The notes beneath the pieces are model-generated. The model made no database searches and had not been told where the DNA came from. It saw only the letters and a list, made by a program, of their open reading frames with translations. Shown piece after piece: positions 34,893-45,606 of a DNA stretch of 64,000 bases. The position numbers and the translations under genes are program-made. Numbering within the stretch: the stretch's first letter is position 1; each line of letters opens with the position of its first letter. This DNA comes from Sipunculus nudus (lineage: Eukaryota; Annelida; Sipuncula; Golfingiida; Sipunculidae), in NCBI GenBank assembly GCA_026874595.1, contig CM049317.1, forward strand, positions 1,169,108-1,233,107. The letters are read 5' to 3'.

Positions 34893-35479
34893 TATTTAAT
34901 CGGCCCGGCTCAGGCCGTTAAATACTAATAGAGTCATGTAAAACTGCAAACTGTTCAAAACCATTTGAGATTTATTCCTGATAACAGGCAACTCAAATTT
35001 GTAAAACTGTTCAACATAAACGAAATTTGTGGTAGCAGTTCCTAAATCCCATTTAAATTCTCTCCATCTGAGGGATCTCAAATGAATTATTAAATTGCAA
35101 GAAAATTCCTGTATGTAAATGAATAATTTTTATTTTATATTTATGGTAAAATGTAAAGGAAAATGTTCAAAGGTGATCATTGGACCCTTGTTTTCTATAA
35201 TGTTGCCCGAATTATTCTTCTGAGAGAAGAAAGCAAGGATACATACGGCGGTATGCTCAACATCCAAAAATAGAGGTCATGGCAAACGACAGGAGAACAG
35301 TACTCGCCTCTGCTCAGTTGTAAGTTTATACACGGTATTTTTGGATCCATCATACCTGCTCTTCAGCCACTCCCTCATCCAGATTCTCCTCTTTTTTTTC
35401 GTCTTGTCAATTCGAGCCTAGCAGTCAACAGGATAGTCGAGTTGCCAGTAGGGGGTACCTATGAATTGTCTATAATACA
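34893..35479. other. Unassigned non-coding DNA
   Basis: Nothing recognised between the GC-rich repeat and dispersed repeat copy B. Confidence 0.45.
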
Positions 35480-36189
35480 AGGTTTTTTGATAGATTTGTA
35501 ATGGTAGGGGTCCACTGATATTTTTGAGAAGGGTTGTCCACACGACGACCTAGGGCAATTTTTGTAATATGCAAATTAGGGCCGCCATTTACAAAAATTA
35601 TATTTTCTTCGATATCTTAAGAACAAACCATGACAATTGGTCGAATATGGTATCTAGACCTTGGTTTCCATGGTCAAAGAAGAAAATAAAACCATAATAG
35701 GAACGGTTTAGTGGGTATTTAAAAATTTAATATGCAAATTTCGGCCGACATTTATGTTAATTCTACCTTTCCTAATATCTTAACAACTAACCATGATAAC
35801 TGGCCAAATTTTTTGTCTAGAACTTCGTTTTCCTGATAAAAGAGTCAAGTGAAGCCATATTTATACGGTTAAGTTCATATATCAAATTTATATTTGCAAA
35901 TTGGGCTCGCCATTGATGAAAATTATACTTTCCTCAAAATCTGTAAAACTAACCACAATAATTGGTCGAACATAGCAGTAGAGCTAGGTTTTCATGGTCA
36001 AAGATTTAAATGAAACCATGTGAATAATAATTTAACTGAACTTTAATATGCAAATGTAGATGCATTGGATGGAAATTTTACTTTCCTGTATATCCGAATA
36101 GATAAATATTGGAAACCGTTTAATAACATTTGGACACGCATGGGATCTAGAAATTTAAATGGTTACAGATTGTTAGAGACTATCTAAAC

Positions 36190-37560
36190 AGATGCCTGAA
36201 AGTCATCTGAGCTATAGCGAACACCCTTTGTCCGACGTCCGTCCGTCTGTCTGTCAAACCGTCTGTCCGTCCGTTTACCAGGCACAAATCGTAACCGCTG
36301 GTCCTCGAATCTTCTAACTCAATATCCAGAGAGGTCCATGAAAAATCACCTTGATACAAAAGTATCTATACGAATAAAGCATTGATCACCGTGATTCTTT
36401 GAATGGATATTGATCATTAAATGTTTCATCAGTTTCTGCAGATTTGTGGCGCCACTTGTCTTTTATTCATTTTTTTACATTTTTTTTTCTCTATTTTTGA
36501 GACCTTAAAAGATGCCTCCATCTGTTAACAGGGCACAAATCGTAACGACTGGACTTAGAATCTTTTTTCTTAAGATGAACGGAGGCCCATGAAAAGTCTC
36601 TTTGGAAACCTAAAATTAGGTCTCTGTTACCCAAAACCTCTGAGCTATGGGGCTTCGAAGTACTCGCCAGAATAATGGAAATTTTATACAAAAGCTCAAG
36701 TATCTGAACACCTAATGCATTGATATCCATGATTCTTTCCATGGATATTGGTCATGGAACGTTTCATCAATTTCTGTAGACTAGTGGCGCCACCTGGCTT
36801 TTTAATTTTTTTTTACAGAAATTTTCCTCTATTTTTAACCTTTAATGATGTGGTCTTCTGTTAACAGGGCTCACATCGTACTCACTGGACCTCGAATCTT
36901 CCAACTTGAAATCAAGGGAGGTCTATTGAAAGTCTTCAAAGATACCAGAAACTAGGTCTATGTTACCCATATCTTCGTAGCTATCGGGCTCAGAATTAGC
37001 GGCCAAAAAATTAAGAATTGGATACAAAAGCTCAATTATCTGAACAACTAAAGGATTGATCACCATCATTATTTGCTTGCATATTGTTCGTGGGGTGTTT
37101 TATCATTTTCTGCAGACTTGTGGTGCCACCAGGTTTTATAAAAATCGTTAAGAATTTTTTTTCTATACTTTTGAAACCTTTTAAGAGGAAGTCTTATGTT
37201 AACATAGCACAAATCATAACCGCTTTACCTAGAATCTTATAACTTGAAATCCAGGGAGGTCCATGAAAAGTCATTTTGGAAACCTGAAATAAGGTCTCTG
37301 TTACCCATATTCACCAAGCTATGGGGCTTATAAGCACCCCCCAGAATAATTGAAAATTTGATACCAAAGCAAGGCACAAATCATAACCATTGGACCTAGA
37401 ATCTTCTCACTTGACTTACTGAAATTTCCTCAAATGTTCTACTCAGAAACCTAAAATTAGCTCACTGTGGCCTTTATTCTCTACATTACAGTCCATGTTT
37501 GAGCACCCCAGAAGGTTTCTCACTAATAGCTGGATAGAATGTCATCAAATTTGGTGTGCT
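36190..37560. repeat. Degenerate ~340-bp repeats inside copy B
   Basis: The block around cacaaatcgtaacc and ggacctagaatctt recurs at about 36270, 36516, 36860, 37197 and 37370, with spacings of 246, 344, 337 and 173 bp. The short spacings suggest partial units. Confidence 0.7.
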
Positions 37561-37863
37561 CATGGGTCTTGATGAACATGAGTTAATATGCATGAACTAT
37601 GATGCCACCTACATTACTTTAATTAGTTGCCTGTGCAAGGAAATATTGTCAACATGTCAGTCGGCTGGGCGTCATGAACCATGTATCCCTTTTTTATTTT
37701 TAAAATGCAAATTACGGCAGCCATTGCGGTATAACCTATTTTCTCCAATATATATTTAAAATACTGATAAGTGGTCAAATATATTTGCTAAACCTGAGGT
37801 TTCCTGGTCTGGTGTCATTTTGAGAAGCTAGCACTGAGAGATCTTTAAAACATTTAATCTAGG

Positions 37864-38733
37864 AGAAAGACGATGTGTACTTTATATGCTTAATACCATG
37901 ACGTAGAATCATAATGCATTAAAGACTTTATGTACTTTATATGCTTAATACCAAGACATGGAATCATTATGTATAAAAGACTGTGTACATTATATGCTTA
38001 ATACCACGACGTAGAATCATAATGTATAAAAGACTATGTGTACTTTATATGCCTAATACCACGACGTGGAATCATAATGTATAAAAGACTATGTGTACTT
38101 TTTATGCTTAATACCATGACGTAGAATCATAATGCAGAAAAGACTATATGTACTTTATATGCTTAATACCAAGACATGGAATCATAATGTATAAAAGACA
38201 GTGTACTTTATATGCCTAATACCACGACGTAGAATCATAATGTATAAAAGACTATGTGTACTTTATATGCCTAATACCACGACGTGGAATCATAATGTAT
38301 AAAAGGCTATGTGTACTTTTTATGCTTAATACCACGACGTAGAATCATAATGTATAAAAGACTGTGTACTTTATATGCCTAATACCATGACGTAGAATCA
38401 TAATGTATAAAAGACTATGTGTACTTTATATGCCTAATACCACGACGTGGAATCATAATGTATAAAAGGCTATGTGTACTTTATATGCTTAATACCACGA
38501 CGTAGAATCATAAAGTATAAAAGGCTATGTGTACTTTATATGCTTAATACCACGACGTAGAATCATAATGTATAAAAGACTGTGTACTTTATATGCCTAA
38601 TACCACGACGTGGAATCATAATGTATAAAAGGCTATGTGTACTTTATATGCTTAATACAACGACGTAGAATCATAAAGTATAAAAGGCTATGTGTACTTT
38701 ATATGCTTAATACCACGACGTAGAATCATAATG
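37864..38733. repeat. 53-55-bp tandem array, 16 copies
   Basis: Sixteen units, each with taataccacgacgtagaatc or a close variant, then ataatgtataaaagac. Units 2, 6, 9 and 13 are 53 bp, the others 55 bp. Units 1-4 match units 5-8 in order, a four-unit higher-order repeat. Variant units contain CCACGACGTGG, a palindrome around one central base. Copy A has a single unit (about 5115-5165, opposite strand). Confidence 0.95.
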
Positions 38734-40329
38734 AAGACGTTGCATCAATCATTTGTATCTATAATTCACCAATTGTAATGGATATTTCCTTTTGGGGCTT
38801 TCTTTAACATAAAATATCGAGTATACAGCCTTTGGCCACTCTTTCTGGGTGACAATCCCATATGACAATGCAAGCAGTTTTGCCATCAGTATGGCTTTCA
38901 TTTAGTTTATACACGGACCAGTTCAGAATCACTTCAAATAAATATGCCTTGACGTTTATCCTTATTTACAATCTCACTTCTTTCGCTTTATATGCAAATC
39001 TGATATATCTTTTGTCCATAAAAGAAAAATAACAGATATTTTCCTTATTATTTTTATGAATTGGGTTGGAACAGCAAGTCTGACGATATCATAACACCAT
39101 AAAGTCCTTTATCTAAGGTCAAAAGTTCCAATTAACTAAGATATCTAATCATCATTATAAATGGTTGTATACATGGTGAATATGATTGGACAATGATATA
39201 TGTTCATACCAAATTCTAAAATGTATGGCACATGGAAATGTAAAGTAATTTTACTTGATTATATTTTTTTTTCACCTATATCATCATTACATTATAATAC
39301 CGATCATATAAAACAACCTGCTTGTCGGATCGTAATATAAGCTACCATATTTGCAGTCCAAGGTAGACCAACATTAATCGAGGCTTTGTGGTAGAAAATG
39401 CCTATTTATATATTATGCCTATCTTGATATGCCTGCACCTACAGTCGGGCGGTTTGGCCTTTGACCAACATATATTCGTGTCTAAAATGTACTACAGTGT
39501 ATGATTAATCTTCTGGATTTCTAAAACAGCGATGACTATTCAAAACCGAGCATTAATTCTAGCCTGCCTGGTCCGATATAATTTGATCGGATCAGGAAAA
39601 CCCTTTTTATTTTATGAAAAAAAAATTTCTCCTCAGATGAAAAAAAAAAAAAATAATTGACAGTTGGTGAGCTGCTCTTGGTCTTGTGATGAGGTATAAA
39701 TTCTATTAGGGTTTATGTCTAATGCATCAAAGCAAATTTGTCGGGCTTAAATATCCTGTCATGTTAACCTATCCTGATAATATATTGTTACAAAGTGCAG
39801 GCATCAAATGCTATATATAATGTGAACAAAAGCTAACAATATACAAACGTGATCTTTTGGAAGTAAAATAATACCAACTTTTTTTTCAAACATAATTGTT
39901 TTTAGTATTTACACTGACATCTTTCCATAATGATTATTCTAAATTGCTTTGAAGGATAAATTTTTGTTTGTGATCTGGGTAAAATCTGTGACCAGGAGGG
40001 CCTACTGGTCGAATATATTATGTTTCTTATGATTATCGCGAAACGGAGAGGGAACTTTGCATTGAAAGAGAAAGACATGATGGAAAGACATTTAATTTGT
40101 TATTTTAACTAATTTAAGAATATATGAATTTATATGCGCGGGGTTGTGAATAACACGGTCATAATCTGTCTTGAAGACATCAGAGCGAAGGTCTCGAGGC
40201 ATTATTGGAGATTGAATCGTGACCCTTCGGAAACTAAAAACTTATGCCCTATCTAATTAACGTGATTCATGTTTCTAACTGATATATTAAAGAAATGCTC
40301 TTTCTTTAAGGACAGCCTACATTTGTATA

Positions 40330-40790
40330 TTAAAATCTAATTTTTTTAATCAATAACCGTGAAAACCTTGGTCTTGATATAATTTGTAACTAAATATTAG
40401 GATAAGTTCCTTTGATAGTGCGGAAGATTATCTGAAGTGTTTTATCCGATGGTCTTTTAAAAATCCTTGGCATGAAAACCTAGGATCTGTTGGACCAGTT
40501 ACCATGGTTTCCAGCTGAGGTATTAAAAAAAGGTGGTTTAATCAATGGGGACCCTAACTTGCATGTTAAATTTGTAAACACGGACTAAACTTTTGCTAAC
40601 ATGGATTCTTTTGAAGCTTTGACCATGAAAACCTTGGTCTTCACCTAAAGTTCGTCCAATTATCATGCTAAGATCTGGATTAAAGAAATAGAATCTTCAG
40701 CAATGGCGGCCCAATTAGCATATTAATATTTAAAATTACGGACTTAAAATTCCCTAAATAAATAATCAAATGACACGCATTTCTATAACC
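40330..40790 (+). repeat. Large dispersed repeat, copy C (partial)
   Basis: In the same orientation as copy A, matching its ~170-bp subunits: tgaaaaccttggtcttgata, gggaccctaacttgcatgtt and caatggcggccca recur in order. It starts about 80 bp after copy B ends, so B and C lie head to head. Confidence 0.65.
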
Positions 40791-42585
40791 ACGGTATGAT
40801 AAAGGCCAGTAGTAATTGTCACATTATTGTCCTTGCTGTTGTTGATATTATCATTTTGTTCAGGTACTAATATACAAACCAGTAGAACATATCAGCTATA
40901 AACTATAAACTTATCAGCCACAAAAACAACGTATATAAGGAATTTTGTACAGTAATTTGTCGACAGTTAAACAAGTACAATAAATTCAGTATATTTAAAA
41001 TATTTAATCAATTTTAGGTACGATGCCTGCTCTCACAAGGTTTGACTCTTATTAATCGTGTTGTTTACCTCAGCTGTGACAGCCATATGTGACACTTGTG
41101 ACGTGCACAACGATACTCCACGCGAAAGATCTGATTTTTATAAATAAAGGCTCAGTACATCATCTTGATATGTGTTGTGCAAGTTTGTCTAATGCAGTTT
41201 TTTCACTAGTTGATTTGTACATACAAAAGGTTTGCATTGAGAGTGAAATATAACACGCCACGTTGATTTAGGCCGTGGCTTCCTCCTGGGCGCCATGATC
41301 ATGTCATGACTACCCTGTTAGGAGAGTATGCCTCAAACATCGACAGATAATCTTATCAAGGTTTAATATTCATTTAAATATTCTTGTTTACAATACTTCA
41401 TCATGATAGTATACATTTTACACGTTGATCATGGCACATGGTAAGCATGTTATTGAAAAGAAAAATTCCCAACTCGCTCAAAAGCCGTATAATTTTCTAA
41501 AATTCAAATTCAGGGTGTGTGTGTGCTTTTACCTGGTGATCTAAGCACATGATTTTAAATTTGTAATGTCTAATATTTGAGGGGCATAAAATGTGCTTTA
41601 AGGATTGCTGTGAAAGAACTGCTGAAATTAGATTTTTCTTAACACGCCACGAGGAGATTAATTAAACGAAAGACTGAAGTATCATATGGGGCAAGTATTT
41701 CTCATTATCACTTAAATCAATTCAGCACAGATATCGCAGGCTAATAATCGTATCCTTTAATGTGAAAATACGCATCTTTTAAACAACTGGAAAGGTTTTG
41801 CTCCAAAGCGTCCCGCGTTATTCAGCCGTGTCAGATTAATACGGTTCCTTGAGAATCAGTTCCGGATTTTACCGGAGAGGGCAGTAGCCGACATCAAAGT
41901 GATACTGTTACGATACAGTCCACCAAATGCGGTTCTACAAGTTGCCAGGTTTCTGCCCTTACTGAATGGATTAGAGGTGTCCACTATGCCGGCATCAGAA
42001 AACTAACCGAGACACACCTTGAAGCACGTACCGTAAACACTTACAGAGACTTCTAAATATCGGAACTCCAAGCTATTCATTTGCGAAATGTTTATTCTCG
42101 CCATACCACTTGACGTGTCCGTTAACGCTGTTGATGTCGATAGGGTGAGCGTGGGTGACATGTTTGGAGAGACATATCTCTCTCTCTCCGTTAGAGAACT
42201 GACAGACAAAGACACTTGCTGACAGCCTATCCTTTTAAAACAGACAGATCTACACTTAAATACTCTAATCACATTTATAGTCCACATTTTGCATTGATTT
42301 GCTTTTGTTTGAATATGAAAAAGGGAATAAAGGGCGCGGTATTGAAGCTTGGATATTGTTATATACAAATGTATTAGTTATTTTTTTATCACGTGACACA
42401 TAACTGAGAAACCAATGCAAGACAAATAAAGGACTCGAGTGTTTTGTCAAAATGTCTATTCCTGTAGCTGATTCTGCCAATTAAAGATGATAGAAGGTAA
42501 GAGCATTTAACTATAAATCCAATCAGTAAGAAAAATAGCAATGCATGGATATAAGTATATATTATATGCCACATCTGCATAATAG
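40791..42585. other. Mostly unassigned; a coding-like stretch at 41.8-42.4 kb
   Basis: No confident gene. At 41755-42005 an open plus-strand frame of about 80 codons without an ATG ends at a stop. On the minus strand of the same DNA, two same-frame segments (42368-42003 and about 42000-41860) are separated by one TAG. At most one can be real; no family recognised. Confidence 0.3.
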
Positions 42586-42857
42586 AACCTAAAAATATAA
42601 CCTCAAACCTCCAACTTGTGACGGAGCGGTACCTGAAAATATACCCGCAAATTCCCAACTTGTGACGGTGTGGTTCCTGAAAATATAATCTAAAACCCCC
42701 AACTTGTGACGGAGTGGTACCTGAAAATAAAACCTCACACCCCCAACTTGTGACGGAGTGTTACCTGAAAATATAACCTCAAACCCCCCCCTTGTGACGG
42801 AGTTGTACCTGAAAATATAACCTCACACCCCCAACTTGTGACGAAGTGGTACATAGA
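42586..42857. repeat. ~45-bp tandem repeat, six copies
   Basis: The unit caacttgtgacggagtggta followed by cctgaaaatataacctc recurs six times with small indels; the last unit breaks off at gaagtggtacat. Confidence 0.9.
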
Positions 42858-45004
42858 ATCGAAACTTGTCAACCCAGTTACCCATAGACCTGAAGGGAGG
42901 CTACTCACAGAAAACCAAATACACGCTATATATCAAACGATGAAAATAAATTTATTATGTCTCTTCATTAGAAGTAGTGTTCCTATCAGTGTCTTAGCAT
43001 GTATTTGTTGTCGCTGATCATTACGTAGTGAGTTACAGAGAGGCCAGAGTTCTAGCACATGTTAATTCTCAACTTATAAACTGACACTAAATTTATACGA
43101 AGCAAAAAGCTTAGTAAGGCAATAAATAATTAAAATGGTAATAACCGAGCGGGCGTTGAGGTTTTTCTCTTGGTTAGCAGGCAAGTTGTAGTCCTGTGTG
43201 ATGTAGATGCCTTCTGTGTGGGTGCTGAGTTCTTATACAGCAATATACATCTTACGAAAAAATGTATAATTACTTAAAATATATACAACCGACAAATATC
43301 AACCAGATTAGCAATAATCCCAATATCTCCTCTTATTTCCCTCTGCCTTCCTTTACCATTCCAATATATATGCAGAAGATTAAGTTACATAGGTACAGCC
43401 GTTAGATACCATACACATAAGTCAGCCTTAATTCCGCTTTTATCAAGTCAATTTCGAAGTCACCTGGAAAATGAATTAAACCCGCAGCACAGGTGGCTCA
43501 CACGGGCAAACTCTACAATAATCCTTGTAACATGCTACAAAACATTTCACTTTGTAAAAATGTTACGGTAATAACGGTTACCACTACTACTGTTACTAAA
43601 TATAACAATCTACCTACTACTATCGGTACATGTGAAAAAGCGCGTATTAAATATGCTACGCCTAAAATGTATTTCATTTCCGTTTTGAACTATATAAGTA
43701 GTATTGATACTTTATAGATAGGCCTAAATTGAACGCGAGGAACAACGGCAAGGGGACATTTATAATATATATATTTTATTTACTATCACATCTGCCACCT
43801 TTAAAATAAAATACCTCATACACAGGTCTGAGTGAAAGATTTGGGTTATATACTTTAAATAAATGGTCAGGTCATATAAACTATTAACACCAGATTTAGT
43901 CACCAGTGGTAAGCAAATGCAGGAGCAATTTAGGTAGTCCTTCCGATGTTCAGGATACGTTGTATTTTAACGTGATTATTGTTTGAACACTGGGAATTAC
44001 AAAAGACGGATTTTGGTGTTTTTGTAATATGACTTAGGTCTTTTCAAATTAATTCTTTTAAATATTATTGTATCTATGAATGTATGTTGTAATTATGAAT
44101 TGATTCAGGGATAGACGTTTTAATACATAACAAGAAAACTTAATATTGATTCTATTTTTACCATTTTCCCACAATGTGTACCCCCATTGCCACCACACCC
44201 TCACCATCGAGGCGAATTGTCTTCATGTAGCGTTTCTCCCTGGTATACATGATTGCATGTGACTGGTCAGAATCCCGATGACATTCTGACATTACAAGAC
44301 CACTGAAGTTTTTATTGTTTCCTTCGAACCCTGCTTAAAAGGATCATGCGCGAGTCATTTGATTGGTTCAATTGTCCAATCAGTAGTGTATGGAGTACCT
44401 GAAATGGGGTCAGTAATTAAGATAAGCCTCTACATATCGGATAAGAGACACGTTAGTTATATGAAAATAGAACTTCGCCATGGTTCAGGGAAACACAACC
44501 AAAATCCACAAATCCACAAACTGAAAAAAAACAGCCAAATTTGTACAAAAAACTACTCCTGCTACATCTCACTATACTTCTCGTACGTCGACTATTTGAT
44601 ATCAATATTCATATTTACACTTCAATATTATAAGCTCTACTGAAATAAAAACATGTCTTTACATATTTTTTGTTCCATCGTTTATTACTTTTTTTTTTAT
44701 AAATTTGAAGCTTACAGTGCATTTATTCAGTAAAATGCCTGTATATTAAACAGCATGACAATCTTGAAAAAAATCCTTCGAAGAGGTCTGAAGCTGCATT
44801 TTGGAAACTAAAATTTCCCGGATTGACCTTAGTACTCTGTACCTATTTGCTGTACTAGATATAAAAGTAAAAGAGCATTTTATTATTGAATAACTTCATA
44901 AATCTTATAATGTAATAAAAATACATAAAAATATTTGGTTGTTATGTTAAAACATAATTTTTATCAAATATAAAATTTATGTTTAAATAAAATAAATTGA
45001 AATA
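42858..45004. other. Unassigned non-coding DNA
   Basis: Short frames only, none recognised. AT-rich with no evident repeat structure. Confidence 0.45.
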
Positions 45005-45044
45005 TTTGCAAATATACGTCCACGCAAAGAGATGACCGTGATGA

Positions 45045-45394
45045 TCAAGGTTTTATAGCTTTGCGTGTCCGGAAATGACTTGTCAGGTCAATCCAGACAC
45101 GGAAGATCCTCCCACATGTTGGACACTTGTGATCATTGGGTGCTGTTGAGATAGTGACCATTCTCGCCTTGCGAACCTGACGTTTCCTCCTGGAATCCGC
45201 CAGTCGTGCTATCTCAGCGCCTGTTGCACCTTTGTATGCAGCTGCACGCCACGCTGTTTGATCCTGCACTAGACTTTCCCACGTACCTGTGTTGACGGAT
45301 ATTGTTTTTCAGTGATGCTTACAGACTGTCCTTGTCGGACCTCCGCTGACCTCCGATGGATCTTTTTCCAGACACCAGTTATCCATACAAAAGT
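45045..45394 (-). pseudogene. LINE C-terminus with C2H2 zinc finger
   Basis: The frame from 45394 downward reads SGKRSIGGQRR, then, after a stop at the DSL position, TGTWESLVQDQTAWRAAAYK, and ends with a C2H2 finger, CPTCGRIFRVWIDLTSHFRT. A zinc finger at the very end of the protein is a known feature of this LINE group. The upstream part lies beyond the hAT insertion. Confidence 0.8.
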
Positions 45395-45402
45395 TGTCTT
45401 GG
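45395..45402. repeat. hAT target-site duplication (left)
   Basis: TGTCTTGG, repeated exactly at 49802-49809. Confidence 0.92.
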
Positions 45403-45606
45403 CAGGGGCGGATTAAGGTTGCATGGGGCCCCTGGCTGTATTTCAAGCAGGGGCCCTTTTCCTCAAACATATAACCTGTGTACAAATAAACAAGAAATGA
45501 AAACAAAAACAAATTTTATGCCTTTATATGCTAGCTATCAATCCATCACATGCAACATAACACAAGTATATAGCAGTAATACTGTAATAGCACGTCATCC
45601 CATCAT

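Larger units (their letters stand above)
35480..40250 (-). mobile_element. Large non-coding dispersed repeat, copy B, with expanded internal arrays
   Basis: Inverted relative to copy A and about twice as long. From high to low coordinate it has the gccctgatgtcttcacgac-type end (40180), single-copy core (39960-38740), the 16-unit 55-bp array (38733-37864), degenerate units of about 340 bp (37560-36190, landmark cacaaatcgtaacc) and units of about 165 bp (36110-35480, landmark atatgcaaatt then ggccg and ccatt). No protein frame. The order is collinear with copy A for about 1.5 kb of core. The internal arrays are what differ. It may be a non-autonomous Helitron-like element of the pearl type known in bivalves; no transposase or certain ends were seen. 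Confidence 0.7.
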
